From NCBI RefSeq assembly GCF_013282745.1, contig NZ_CP054044.1:2976001-3040000 (forward strand): a stretch of 64,000 nucleotides of DNA. The letters run 5' to 3'. Source of the DNA: Yersinia bercovieri ATCC 43970 (GTDB taxonomy: Bacteria > Pseudomonadota > Gammaproteobacteria > Enterobacterales > Enterobacteriaceae). The first letter of the stretch is position 1, and each line of letters starts with the position of its first letter. Shown piece after piece: positions 15,969-25,499 of this stretch. The notes below the pieces were generated by a model. The model saw only the letters and a program-made list of their open reading frames with translations. It had not been told where the DNA came from and did no database searches. The translations under genes were made by a program, and so were the position numbers.

Positions 15969-16796
15969 ATGAAAAAAGTCGCCATTATTGGATTGGGCTG
16001 GTTAGGCTTGCCGTTAGCGCAATCATTGATCCGGCGCGGAGTGCAGGTGGTTGGTAGCAAAACCACCCCGGATGGGGTCGAAGCCGCCAGAATGAGCGGC
16101 ATTGATTGCTACCTATTGCAACTGACACCGGAACTGATTTGCGATCCGGATGATTTAGCACAGCTAATGACAGTCGATGCATTGGTCATCACCTTACCTG
16201 CCAGCCGCACGACTGAAGGGGGCGGGGACTATCTTCAGGCGGTACAAATGGTGGTCGACAGCGCACTGGCTTTCGGTGTGCCTCGCATTATTTTTACTAG
16301 TTCTACCTCGGTGTATGGCGAAACCCGTGGCCGAATCAAAGAGAGCTCACCACTGCAACCGGTGACCACCGCCGGAAAAACGCTGTTGGAGCTTGAGCTT
16401 TGGTTGCATAAGCTGCCCAATACCTCGGTGGATATTTTGCGCCTTGCCGGACTGGTGGGCGCTGATCGCCATCCTGGGCGTTTTCTGGCGGGGAAAATTG
16501 ATGTAAAAGGCGGTTCACTGGGGGTCAATTTGGTGCATCAGGAGGATGTTATCTCAGCCATCGAACTGCTGCTTAACCTGCCAAGAGGCGGCCATATTTA
16601 CAATCTCTGCGCGCCACTTCATCCGAGAAAACGTGACTTCTATCCCGCCAGTGCGCGGGCGTTGCAACTGACGCCACCGGAATTTGCATCTGAGGATATC
16701 GAAGAGCCTACTCGTGAGATCGATGGCAGCAAGATTTGCCGTGAGCTGGGGTTTGAGTATCAGTATCCTGATCCAGCAAGAATGCCTTTGAATTGA
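15969..16796 (+). CDS. yeeZ: YeeZ-family NAD(P)-binding epimerase/dehydratase-like protein
   Basis: A 275-residue atypical SDR with the N-terminal Rossmann motif VAIIGLGWLGLPLAQSL, the FTSSTSVYGETRG segment in place of a classical active-site strand, and HQEDVISAIELLL near residue 195. E. coli YeeZ has nearly the same length and lies at the same place, divergent from hisLG. Its substrate is unknown to me. The ATG has GGAGAG about 9 bp upstream. Downstream there is no clear terminator before the palindromic repeat at 16829-16921. Confidence 0.88.
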   Translation: MKKVAIIGLGWLGLPLAQSLIRRGVQVVGSKTTPDGVEAARMSGIDCYLLQLTPELICDPDDLAQLMTVDALVITLPASRTTEGGGDYLQAVQMVVDSALAFGVPRIIFTSSTSVYGETRGRIKESSPLQPVTTAGKTLLELELWLHKLPNTSVDILRLAGLVGADRHPGRFLAGKIDVKGGSLGVNLVHQEDVISAIELLLNLPRGGHIYNLCAPLHPRKRDFYPASARALQLTPPEFASEDIEEPTREIDGSKICRELGFEYQYPDPARMPLN

Positions 16797-16828
16797 GTCT
16801 CTTATTGGCTACTGCGCGTTTGTATTTT

Positions 16829-16921
16829 GGGTTTGGGCAGTGCTCAAAATCCTCACATACTACGTGTATGCTCCGGTTTTTGCGCGCTGGCCGCACCCAA
16901 ACTACTTCTGCTCGCCACGCC
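16829..16921. repeat. Dispersed palindromic repeat, family 1, copy A
   Basis: GTTTGGG at 16831-16837 and CCCAAAC at 16896-16902 form the outer stem. The centre holds CCTCACATACTACGTGTATG with its own inverted repeat CATAC/GTATG. The second copy, at 43309-43405 inside the pdu operon, shares tgctc..atcctcacRtactRcgtgtaYgctccggt but has a different outer stem that still pairs. The copy lies between the convergent yeeZ and the ABC permease gene and may act as their transcription barrier. Confidence 0.8.
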
Positions 16922-16970
16922 TCGAATGGATGGGCATTGAAAGCATTACAACATAAGAATCAATACCCTA

Positions 16971-17969
16971 TCACCGCTTCTGATGAATATAGGTCAGTGC
17001 CAGCGCCATCGCCAGAACCAGCCCTTTGATGATATCCATCGCATAATAGGGTACTGACAGCATCACCAGCCCGTTTTGCAATACGCCGAGGATCACCGCG
17101 CCAATCAGGGTGCCGAAGGCATTGGGTTTGCCTGAACCTGCCAGCGAGAAACCGATATAGGCGGCCGCCACCGCATCCATCAGATAACCGCCACCGGCGT
17201 TCACTTGTGATGAGCCAATCCGCGATGCCAGTAAAATCCCGCCCAATGCGGCTAATAGCGACGACAGCACATAAGCCAGCACCCGATAACGCACTGTCCG
17301 AATGCCCGCTAGCCGCGCAGCTTCTGGATTGCCGCCAATAGCATACATCCGCCGACCATGCTTGGTCAGCGACAAATACAGCTGCACCACAATGGTGACT
17401 GCTAACATAATCAGCACGATAACCGGCACTTGCCCCAGCGCTGAAAACATCTCAGGGATGACACCCTCCGCCATATCGCCGCTTGGCAGCAGCATATTCT
17501 GCGTGATAGAGCCGCCGTAGCTGTAAGTCATCGCCACACCTTGGATCACAAACAGACTGGCGAGGGTCGCCAACATGTCAGGGATCTTCAGCACCACAAT
17601 CAAAAACGCATTAAATAAGCCGACCAGTGTACAAATCAGCAAGGTCAATATAATCGCACCGGTGGTACCAAAGCCGTACCAGACAAACAGCGACACCACG
17701 ATGGCGTTGGCCAGTGAGGCGGTGGAGCCGACTGACAGGTCAAAGCCGCCAATTGACAGCGAAATCGACACGCCGATGGCAATCACTGTCACGATGGCAA
17801 TTGATCGCAAAATATTGATGATATTGTTCGGATCGAGGAAGTTTTCCGATGCCAAACCAAATAGCGCGATTAGCGCCACCACGGTGAGCAACATCCCCCA
17901 TTTATAGAGAAAATCAAATAGTTGGTGACGCCACGGCTGCGCGTCGGCTAGGGGGAGTTCTTTGCTCAC
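16971..17969 (-). CDS. CUT2-type sugar ABC transporter permease
   Basis: An inner-membrane permease of the RbsC/AraH family. GTG at 17969 (SKELPLADAQPWRHQ) overlaps the ATPase stop as GTGA and gives 332 residues; the longer frame to 18077 would run back into the ATPase gene. Eight to ten hydrophobic segments are visible, along with the family signatures GVSISLSIGGFDLSVGS, YAIGGNPEAARLAGI and AAAYIGFSLAGSG. It partners the upstream ATPase. No periplasmic binding protein gene is adjacent, which is unusual for this class, so the substrate is not predictable. Confidence 0.88.
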   Translation of the reverse strand: MSKELPLADAQPWRHQLFDFLYKWGMLLTVVALIALFGLASENFLDPNNIINILRSIAIVTVIAIGVSISLSIGGFDLSVGSTASLANAIVVSLFVWYGFGTTGAIILTLLICTLVGLFNAFLIVVLKIPDMLATLASLFVIQGVAMTYSYGGSITQNMLLPSGDMAEGVIPEMFSALGQVPVIVLIMLAVTIVVQLYLSLTKHGRRMYAIGGNPEAARLAGIRTVRYRVLAYVLSSLLAALGGILLASRIGSSQVNAGGGYLMDAVAAAYIGFSLAGSGKPNAFGTLIGAVILGVLQNGLVMLSVPYYAMDIIKGLVLAMALALTYIHQKR

Positions 17970-19477
17970 TGAGGGGTTCCTCCGGTTGAAAATAGTAATA
18001 GTGTCTCTTCGTCGACCTCTGCGGCGTTCAGCTCGGCGACAATGCGCCCGTCCCACAACACACAGATACGAGAGCATAAACCGACCAATTCTGAGAATTC
18101 ACCGGATGCATAAATAATGCCTTTCCCCTGCTGCGCCAATCCATCAATCAGATGGAACAGATCCTGCTTGGCTTTGATATCCACCCCTTTGGTTGGCTCA
18201 TCAAAAATCAGCACCTGCGCATCACCCCGCAACCACTTGCCGATAGCCACTTTTTGCTGGTTTCCGCCGGAGAGGCGAGCCAGCTTTTGTTGTGGGGAGG
18301 AGGTGCGCACCCCAAGGCGCTGAATCAGTGTTTTGGCCCAACTCAACTCTTGGCGACGACTAAAAATACTCCAGCGAGAAAAAGTGTCATCGGCGGCGAC
18401 ACTCAGGTTCATGGGGATACCTTCGTGGATAAAAATTCCCTCTTTGCGCCGCTCTTCTGGCACCAGTGCCAACCCTTGCGCAACTGACTGGTCAGGTGAG
18501 CGCGGTCTCCAGGCTTTACCCTGCAATTCACCGCGATCGACACGGCTGGGGGTGGCACCAAACAGCGCTTTACACAGTTCAGTTTTACCGGCACCGGCTA
18601 AGCCGGCAATGCCCAAAATCTCCCCCTCATGTAATGTCAGTGAGATATCACGCAACTTGTGCTGATCATGCAACCCGCTGACTGACAACAGGATTTTGTC
18701 GCTAACCACTGCCCGCCGTGATGGAAAGATATCATCCAGGGTGTGACCGAGCATCTTTTCCACAATCTGCTCACCACGTAAATCCCCCATCAGATCATGG
18801 CTGACGCGGCGACCATCACGTAATACGGTCAGTTGGTCGCAGATTTCACGTAATTCGTGGATACGGTGTGAGATGAAAACGATTGCCATCCCTTCCGACT
18901 GCAAACGGCGCACCACACGAAACAGCCGCGCACTCTCTTCTTGATCCAGTGGCGCGGTGGGTTCATCCAGAATCAGAAAACGGCATTGATGGGAAAGGGC
19001 GCGCGCCAGCAGCACCTGCTGTTTCTCGGCCAGAGTGCATGACTCCAGGCGCTGGCGAACATTCAACTTGAGGTCAAGCTGCCCAAGTAGTGCTTCGGCC
19101 TGACGATAAAGTTGCGGCCAGTTAAGCAGGTGACCCTGCTCGGCGAGCCTATCTAGCATAATATTTTCCGCTACAGACAGGGTCGGGATCAGCGCCACAT
19201 CGACCTCTTGCTGAACCACATGAATGCCATGCTGCTTTGCCTGACGGGGGGAGTGAATATCTATCTGCTGACCATCAATATAGATCTCGCCGCGATAGTG
19301 GCTGTGAGCGCCGGAGAGAATCGCCATCAGGGTCGACTTCCCCGCGCCATTAGCACCGACTAGCGCATGGGTAGATCCACCTTCCAGTGTAAAATCAACT
19401 TGTTGCAGGGCATGGAATCCAGAGAACGAGATAGAGATATTCCGCATCTCAAGGCGGGAGGAGGCGATGCTGGACAT
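17966..19477 (-). CDS. CUT2-type sugar ABC transporter ATPase (two nucleotide-binding domains)
   Basis: A 503-residue double-domain ATPase of the RbsA/MglA type. Domain 1 has Walker A GANGAGKST near residue 40, a degenerate signature (CTLAEKQQVLLARAL) and Walker B FLILDEPTAPL. Domain 2 has the variant Walker A GLAGAGKTELCKALFG near residue 290, a good signature LSGGNQQKVAIGKWL and VLIFDEPTKGVD. Such asymmetry is normal in this family. The gene is first of a two-gene unit with the permease, divergent from hcxA across a 202-bp AT-rich gap that must hold both promoters. Confidence 0.9.
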   Translation of the reverse strand: MSSIASSRLEMRNISISFSGFHALQQVDFTLEGGSTHALVGANGAGKSTLMAILSGAHSHYRGEIYIDGQQIDIHSPRQAKQHGIHVVQQEVDVALIPTLSVAENIMLDRLAEQGHLLNWPQLYRQAEALLGQLDLKLNVRQRLESCTLAEKQQVLLARALSHQCRFLILDEPTAPLDQEESARLFRVVRRLQSEGMAIVFISHRIHELREICDQLTVLRDGRRVSHDLMGDLRGEQIVEKMLGHTLDDIFPSRRAVVSDKILLSVSGLHDQHKLRDISLTLHEGEILGIAGLAGAGKTELCKALFGATPSRVDRGELQGKAWRPRSPDQSVAQGLALVPEERRKEGIFIHEGIPMNLSVAADDTFSRWSIFSRRQELSWAKTLIQRLGVRTSSPQQKLARLSGGNQQKVAIGKWLRGDAQVLIFDEPTKGVDIKAKQDLFHLIDGLAQQGKGIIYASGEFSELVGLCSRICVLWDGRIVAELNAAEVDEETLLLFSTGGTPQ

Positions 19478-19679
19478 AAATTTCGATGACTGCCCTATAA
19501 AGTATTTTGTCGCAATCGGCAGTCAATAATGCTGCTCATAGCACTCTTTTTTAACACAGTTTTTATTAATCGCAACAAACTAAAATAGTTAAGGTATATC
19601 AAAAAATTATTAAACATTACTGACGTAGCCCTTAAGATGAGAAAAATATTGCTGAGATTATCATTTAAAGGAACACGCC

Positions 19680-20795
19680 ATGAGCACCAATGCCATCCGA
19701 GTGCAGGTGGGGCCTGCTAACTATTTCTCTTTTCCGGGTGCTATCGACAAGCTGAGTGAGTTTTATCCTCCGGCAGCACTGGATCATGCGCTGTGGATCT
19801 ACGGTGAGCGCGCATTGGCCGCCGCCAGTGACTATCTGCCGGCAGACTTCCACGGAGAAAATGCGGTACGTGCTGCATTCTCAACCCATTGCAGTGCAGC
19901 TACTGTGGCGGATTTGGTGCATAAAGCGGGCAGTGACCGCCAGGTGGTGATTGGCATTGGTGGCGGGGCGGTATTGGATACAGCAAAAGTGGTGGCGCGC
20001 AAATTGGGTGTGCCACTGGTTGCCATTCCGACCATCGCGGCAACCTGCGCGGCCTGGACGCCGCTTTCGGTTTGGTATAACGAGGCCGGACAGGCGCTGA
20101 ATTTTGAAATTTTCAACGATGCCAACCACTTGGTGTTAGTGGAACCGCGCATCATTTTGCAGGCCCCTGTGGCGTATCTGTTAGCCGGTATCGGCGATAC
20201 ACTGGCGAAATGGTACGAGGCGGTGGTATTGAGTCCGCAACCGGAAAGCTTATCTCTGACGGTGCGTTTAGGGTTACAGGCGGCTCTGGAGATTCGCAAT
20301 GTGCTACTCAAGCAGAGTGAGTCGGCGCTACAGGCGGTTAAGCAAGGTGAACTGACGCAAGATTTTTTGGATGTCGTTGATGCCATTATTGCCGGTGGCG
20401 GCATGGTCGGTGGGCTGGGTGAGCGCTATACCCGCGTCGCGGCGGCTCATGCGGTGCACAATGGCTTGACGCTGCTACCCCAAACAGAGCACTTTCTGCA
20501 TGGCACCAAAGTAGCTTATGGGATATTGGTCCAAACCGCCTTGTTGGCGCAGGATGAGGCATTAAAATCGCTGATAGCCGCCTTTAATCAATTAGGTTTG
20601 CCAACGCATCTGGCCGCCCTGGATGTTGATATTAATGACCGCGATGGCATTGAGCGCGTGATTGGTCGAATTCTCAAGCCGAGTGAGTCAATCCACTACC
20701 TGCCGATTGCATTAAATTCAGACAAACTATGGGCAGCGATTGAGCGGGTGGAAATTGCTGCTCAACGCGCGCACAGCGCGGGAATAGGTGTTTAG
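19680..20795 (+). CDS. hcxA: Hydroxycarboxylate dehydrogenase A-like (YbdH family)
   Basis: A metal-dependent dehydrogenase of the glycerol-dehydrogenase/iron-ADH superfamily, 371 residues. NIRVQVGPANYFSFPG-type N terminus, the NAD-binding VIGIGGGAVLDTAKVVAR, the TIAATCAAWTPLSVWYN block and the metal-site histidines in AAAHAVHNGLT and EHFLHGTKVAYG closely follow E. coli YbdH (HcxA), which reduces short 2-oxoacids with NADH. The function is taken from that homologue. An AAAGGAA ribosome site precedes the ATG. Two hairpins follow the gene. Confidence 0.88.
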   Translation: MSTNAIRVQVGPANYFSFPGAIDKLSEFYPPAALDHALWIYGERALAAASDYLPADFHGENAVRAAFSTHCSAATVADLVHKAGSDRQVVIGIGGGAVLDTAKVVARKLGVPLVAIPTIAATCAAWTPLSVWYNEAGQALNFEIFNDANHLVLVEPRIILQAPVAYLLAGIGDTLAKWYEAVVLSPQPESLSLTVRLGLQAALEIRNVLLKQSESALQAVKQGELTQDFLDVVDAIIAGGGMVGGLGERYTRVAAAHAVHNGLTLLPQTEHFLHGTKVAYGILVQTALLAQDEALKSLIAAFNQLGLPTHLAALDVDINDRDGIERVIGRILKPSESIHYLPIALNSDKLWAAIERVEIAAQRAHSAGIGV

Positions 20796-20842
20796 ATCAA
20801 GCCAGCAGAAGAATATTATTTCTAATGGTTTAACACCTTGTT

Positions 20843-20913
20843 TTTTGCCCTCGAGTTAGGGCAAAATAGGCCCCATGCAATAACCGACGTTTAAACGCGT
20901 CGGTTATTTTTTT
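20843..20913 (+). terminator. Two hairpins after hcxA, the second a strong terminator
   Basis: The first, TTTTGCCCT at 20843-20851 with AGGGCAAAA at 20858-20866, has no following T run on + but has one on -. The second, TAACCGACG at 20881-20889 with CGTCGGTTA at 20898-20906, is followed by seven T and should terminate hcxA transcription. Confidence 0.8.
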
Positions 20914-21019
20914 GCATTCATGTTTTCACAAATCAAGAGGCCGGACAACGATCCGGATAGATAAACAGGTCCGCGAGCGATTATTCACATACGAAAATCG
21001 CCGTTATGAGGAAAGAGAG

Positions 21020-21235
21020 ATGGGGCAATTATTTTCATTGGCACCGGTGCCCACCGGTATGCGCTGCACATGCAGCGATTATGGCGCAGCAGGTATGGCA
21101 AATACCCGTTACACCGCTCAGGTTTCCCCACTTACGTATCCCAGGCAGATACGAAGTTTCCCCGTCACCTCTGACCTTTGCACTAAACTTGCAAATCGGG
21201 TTAAAGGTATGGGGAGGCTGAATCATGACGCATAA
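21020..21235 (+). CDS. Possible leader ORF overlapping plaP
   Basis: ATG 21020 follows a strong GAGGAAAGAG ribosome site and opens 71 codons ([13 protein letters not shown]..) that end 11 nt inside plaP, so translation of the two would be coupled. A second frame from 21006 also ends just 3 nt before the plaP start but lacks a ribosome site. I recognise no protein family in either. It may be a regulatory upstream ORF, or chance in a long structured leader. The rest of the 20914-21019 leader shows only a small hairpin, CCGGACAACGATCCGG, near 20942. Confidence 0.3.
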   Translation: MGQLFSLAPVPTGMRCTCSDYGAAGMANTRYTAQVSPLTYPRQIRSFPVTSDLCTKLANRVKGMGRLNHDA

Positions 21236-22613
21236 TGCTACTGTTGAAGTCGGCACCAATCAAACTGGCACCAACAACCGCGTTCAACTCAGAAAAACAC
21301 TGACGTTGGTACAAGTGGTGATGATGGGGCTGGCCTATTTGCAGCCGATGACCATTTTCGATACGTTTGGTATTGTATCCGGCCTGACCGATGGTCATGT
21401 CGCGACCTCTTACGCCATTGCACTGATTGCGGTGCTCTTCACGGCGATCAGTTACGGCAAACTGGTGAAGCGCTTCCCGTCCGCGGGTTCAGCTTACACC
21501 TATGCCCAGAAATCCATTAGCCCAAATGTTGGCTTTATGGTGGGTTGGTCATCACTGCTGGACTACCTGTTCATGCCGATGATTAACATTCTGTTGGCAA
21601 AAATTTACCTTGAAGCGATTTTCCCTGGTGTGCCATCGTGGATTTTTGTTGGCGCACTGGTCACTCTGATGACGCTATTTAACCTGCGTGGCATCAATGT
21701 GGTGGCAAATCTGAACTCAGTCATTGTTGTGGTTCAGGTCGCAATCATGGTGGTCTTTATGGGCCTGCTGATTCATGGCGTTTATCAAGGTGAAGGGGCG
21801 GGTACGTTGGTTAGCCCACGTCCGTTCTATTCTGAGAATGCCCATTTAGTGCCGATGATAACCGGGGCCACGATACTCTGCTTCTCATTCCTTGGCTTCG
21901 ACGGCATCAGTTCGCTGTCTGAAGAGACACCGAATGCTGGCAAAGTGATCCCGAAAGCGATTTTCCTGACGGCATTGATTGGCGGCGTGATATTTATTGT
22001 CGTCTCTTACTTCTTGCAGCTCTATTTCCCGGATATTTCGCGCTTCACCGATCCTGATGCATCACAGCCGGAAATCATGCTGTTTGTGGCCGGCAAGTTC
22101 TTCCAGTCAGTGATTCTGTGTTTCTCCTGTGTCACGGTGTTGGCATCAGGTATGGCCGCACACGCAGGTGTTTCACGTCTGCTGTATGTGATGGGGCGTG
22201 ACGGCGTATTCCCAGAAAAAGTATTTGGTTATGTGCATCCGAAATGGCGCACTCCTGCCATCAACGTACTGTTGGTGGGCGGCGTGGCGTTGTCTGCCAT
22301 CTCCTTTGATTTGGTGACGGCAACCGCATTGATTAACTTCGGTGCACTGGTGGCCTTTACCTTCGTTAACCTGTCAGTGATTTCACAGTTCTACATCCGT
22401 GAGCGCCGCAACCGCACGTTCAGGGATCATTTCAGCTACTTGATCCTGCCGATGATTGGCGCGGGAACCGTGGGTGTGCTGTGGATGAATCTGGAAAGCA
22501 GCTCAATGACTTTGGGGCTGGTATGGGGTGCCATTGGTCTGCTTTATATGATCTGGAAAACCCGTGCTTTCCGCCAGGCTTTACCGCAGTTCAATGGTGA
22601 GCTGGCACAGTAA
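21225..22613 (+). CDS. plaP: Low-affinity putrescine importer (APC family)
   Basis: A 462-residue amino acid/polyamine permease with about 12 membrane segments. [58 protein letters not shown] and [14 protein letters not shown] match E. coli PlaP (YeeF) nearly block for block, and the gene lies close to sbcB and yeeZ as it does there. It imports putrescine by proton symport, by homology. GGGGAGG precedes the ATG by about 9 bp. A long leader with a possible upstream ORF precedes it. Confidence 0.92.
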   Translation: MTHNATVEVGTNQTGTNNRVQLRKTLTLVQVVMMGLAYLQPMTIFDTFGIVSGLTDGHVATSYAIALIAVLFTAISYGKLVKRFPSAGSAYTYAQKSISPNVGFMVGWSSLLDYLFMPMINILLAKIYLEAIFPGVPSWIFVGALVTLMTLFNLRGINVVANLNSVIVVVQVAIMVVFMGLLIHGVYQGEGAGTLVSPRPFYSENAHLVPMITGATILCFSFLGFDGISSLSEETPNAGKVIPKAIFLTALIGGVIFIVVSYFLQLYFPDISRFTDPDASQPEIMLFVAGKFFQSVILCFSCVTVLASGMAAHAGVSRLLYVMGRDGVFPEKVFGYVHPKWRTPAINVLLVGGVALSAISFDLVTATALINFGALVAFTFVNLSVISQFYIRERRNRTFRDHFSYLILPMIGAGTVGVLWMNLESSSMTLGLVWGAIGLLYMIWKTRAFRQALPQFNGELAQ

Positions 22614-22641
22614 TCTGCTTTGAAATTAGGTTATTGCTAAC

Positions 22642-22670
22642 GAAAACGGAGCCTGATGGCTCCGTTTTTT
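22642..22670. terminator. Terminator between plaP and sbcB
   Basis: AAAACGGAGCC at 22644-22654 pairs with GGCTCCGTTTT after a TGAT loop and is followed by more T on the + strand. The A-rich 5' arm gives a T tract on the minus strand too, so it can serve both convergent genes. Confidence 0.85.
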
Positions 22671-22695
22671 ATGGGGGGATTTACAGTTTCCGAGG

Positions 22696-24126
22696 TTAAC
22701 TCACTAAGCCTTTTGCATAATCAAATAGCGCTTTTAGCAGTGCCAACTTCTCTTTATCGTCTTCATACTGATTATAGAATTGCTCCAGTTGCAGCACGTA
22801 ATCTTGCACCAGCTCTGGATTGAGCGCTTCACGGCGATGTTCCAGCCAGCGTTTCTGCTCACTGTAAGTCAAGGTGTTGGGGTAGTTACGGGCGCGGAAA
22901 CGAAATAGCAGCGGTTCCAGCCGTGGGTCTTGGAAGGTCAGATCCAGTGCGGGTAGATTTTGCGGCTCAGTTTGCAAAATAATCTTCATGGTAGCGCGAT
23001 CAGCATCACTGAAAAAGCCGTTATACAGCTGCGCATCCACATCATCAGAAACGGCAAATGGCTCGGCTTCGGCAAATAGCGCGACCACTTTTTCGCGAAC
23101 TTGCGGGTTCTGTCGCAGCAGTTGCAGGTTTCGTAGACAGTGTTGGCGGTCTATTCCCAGCCGTTCAGCATTTTCTGGCAGCAAGGTTTTAGCCGGTGCC
23201 AGTACCGGGCATTTGTTAATATGCACCAGCTTTAGGGGGACGGCGGCATCCTGAGCGCTGAGTCTATCGCGGCGGGTATATAGGCGTTCACGTAACGTGT
23301 CGCTATCCAGCTCCAGCAATGGCGACATATCACCGGCCAAATCGCACATAATCACCGCATTTTTATTCTCAGGATGCCATGCCAGTGGCGCAACCCAACT
23401 GGTATTGCCCCGTGCGGCACCGAACATGCCGGAGACATGAACCAGTGGTGTCATCTCTGCGATATCAATCAATGCATTAATTTTGTGCTTACTGCGGTGC
23501 TGATACAGATAGTCGAACAGACGCGGTTGTACCTGTTTCACCAATTTCGCCATGGCGATGGTGGCATGCACATCTGACATCGCATCATGGGCGTGCAAAT
23601 GTTCGACGCCGTTGGCCCGGGTCAGATGCTCCAGCTTGAAGCTCGGCAGGCCATCCTCATTTTCCGGCCAGATAATGCCCTCTGGACGTAGCGCGTAACA
23701 AGCGCGCATCACATCCAGTAAGTCCCAGCGGGAGTTGCCCCCTTGCCAGCTATAGGCATAGGGGTCATAAAAGTTGCGGTAGAAAATATTGCGGCTGACT
23801 TCATCATCGAAACGAATGTTGTTGTAACCGAGAATGCAGGTGCCGGGCACATTGAATGCCTGATGGATCTGGCGGGCAAACTCAGCTTCATTGACCCCAT
23901 TGGCTAAGGCGTGTTGCGGGGTGATGCCGGTTATCATCACCGCTTCGGGCTGTGGCAGGTAGTCATCTGCTGGCGCACAGTAAATAACCAGTGGTTCTTC
24001 AATGATATTGAAATCCAAATCGGTGCGGACGCCGGCGAACTGTGCTGGCCTGTCCAGGGCGGGTCGCTGACCGAAGGTTTCATAATCGTGAATGTAAAAT
24101 GTTGGCTGCTTATTTTTATCTGACAT
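22696..24126 (-). CDS. sbcB: Exodeoxyribonuclease I
   Basis: A single-strand-specific 3'-5' exonuclease acting in mismatch repair and recombination, 476 residues against 475 in E. coli. The DEDD exonuclease motifs are present: HDYETFG (Exo I, with catalytic Asp and Glu), GYNNIRFDDEVSRNIFYRNF (Exo II) and HDAMSDVHATIAMAKLV (Exo III). MFGAARGNTSWVAPLAWHPEN and the C-terminal YEDDKEKLALLKALFDYA region are also conserved. It is transcribed convergently with plaP. The 295 bp upstream, to the yeeA remnant, hold its promoter; I see no other feature there. Confidence 0.97.
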   Translation of the reverse strand: MSDKNKQPTFYIHDYETFGQRPALDRPAQFAGVRTDLDFNIIEEPLVIYCAPADDYLPQPEAVMITGITPQHALANGVNEAEFARQIHQAFNVPGTCILGYNNIRFDDEVSRNIFYRNFYDPYAYSWQGGNSRWDLLDVMRACYALRPEGIIWPENEDGLPSFKLEHLTRANGVEHLHAHDAMSDVHATIAMAKLVKQVQPRLFDYLYQHRSKHKINALIDIAEMTPLVHVSGMFGAARGNTSWVAPLAWHPENKNAVIMCDLAGDMSPLLELDSDTLRERLYTRRDRLSAQDAAVPLKLVHINKCPVLAPAKTLLPENAERLGIDRQHCLRNLQLLRQNPQVREKVVALFAEAEPFAVSDDVDAQLYNGFFSDADRATMKIILQTEPQNLPALDLTFQDPRLEPLLFRFRARNYPNTLTYSEQKRWLEHRREALNPELVQDYVLQLEQFYNQYEDDKEKLALLKALFDYAKGLVS

Positions 24127-24421
24127 TATTCGGTTTAACCCTTAATCCACTATGGTCATGCCTTATGACTGGCCTGTTTGAACCAGCCCCCTCTGAACAG
24201 GGGAACCCAGTGACCCATGACGTTGGGCGTAGGATAGCATTTCAGGCGGAGCGAGACGCTAATTTTGTCGCAACTAACGGATAATCAATCGGTTGTAAAA
24301 TATTCAACTGCTAATTAGTTTTGATATCACTATCCAGCAGCAAATGGCGGTTAACCCTGTGCCTGCCAGTAATAACTCAGCTAGACTTAGATTTTGCTAT
24401 CTTATTGGAAGTAGGTCTGTT

Positions 24422-24935
24422 GTGCGCCTGAATAAAAAAATCTCGCCACTGGATAACCTGATTTACAGTCACTATCGCATCACTCACGCTTTGCGTATTA
24501 CGCTGGCGGTGGTCTGTGGCTCCGCGCCGGGTGATATGAATACCGCGCTTTGGCGTAGCGGGGATGTGATTTTTGGCTCCTTACTGGCGCTGATTTTTAC
24601 CAGTGTCTATCCGCAGCGTGCTTTTATCCACTTGGTCATCATGTGAAAGCCATTTCATCATGCTCAATGCTAAAGGATTGCGCAGCACTCAGTTGATGAC
24701 GATTCGTACGCTGAATACGTTAAGTGACAGTTTGCGTGATGGAGCACCCGCGCGTGAACGCGAGGTGGTGGCGGATTTGAATGTGATTGCCAGTGAATTA
24801 AAATCACTGATGCTGGCAGTGACGCAGGAGCAGCAGGTAGAAACACCGATTTATGGCTATGTTTGGTTGAGTCTGGGGTTGACCAAACAGCTTGAGGAAT
24901 TAGATGATCTGATTAATATGACTCTGCGCAGGTGA
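24422..24935 (+). pseudogene. yeeA: Decayed yeeA (FUSC-type membrane protein)
   Basis: A GTG start at 24422 opens VRLNKKISPLDNLIYSHYRI.THALRITLA, matching the N terminus of E. coli YeeA. It then jumps to SAPGDMNTALWRSGDVIFGS..PQRAFIH, which lies about 90 residues later in YeeA, so an internal segment is missing in frame. The frame stops at 24644-24646. In another frame, ESHFIMLNAKGLRSTQ through VETPIYGYVWLSLGLTKQLEELDDLI to the natural C terminus (LRR, 24935) continues YeeA after a second, larger deletion. Under half of the roughly 350-residue protein is left. Its place between sbcB and tmaR agrees with E. coli order. Confidence 0.85.
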
Positions 24936-25072
24936 TTATGGGTGGCGATAAGGCAGATGAAATTTCTGTCTGGCGGGTAAAGCAGGTAAGATAAGCCAAT
25001 GAATCTTGTCACCAGGCACGGCAAAGCGGTATGGTGCAGGTAGCCTGGTCACCAGCAATTGAATTTGTGTAA

Positions 25073-25411
<339 letters not shown>

Positions 25412-25460
25412 CCTTCACCGGACGTATAATGCCTCATCACTTAGGGGCTATAAACAGAAG

Positions 25461-25488
25461 GGCTGGCATTAAGTGCCAGCCTTTTTTT
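25461..25488 (+). terminator. Terminator after tmaR
   Basis: GGCTGGCA at 25461-25468 pairs with TGCCAGCC at 25474-25481, followed by seven T. It works for tmaR on +; the minus strand has no T tract after the stem, so it does not clearly serve the convergent ABC operon. Confidence 0.9.
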
Positions 25489-25499
25489 AGCTGTAAGTT

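Noticed and set aside
17970..18077. Longer N terminus of the ABC permease
   Set aside because: The extra residues are arginine-rich and lie inside the ATPase gene; GTG 17969 with a GTGA overlap fits the operon.
24603..24935. Stand-alone 110-residue protein
   Set aside because: Its last 90 residues align with the end of YeeA and its first residues are a frame artefact at a deletion junction.
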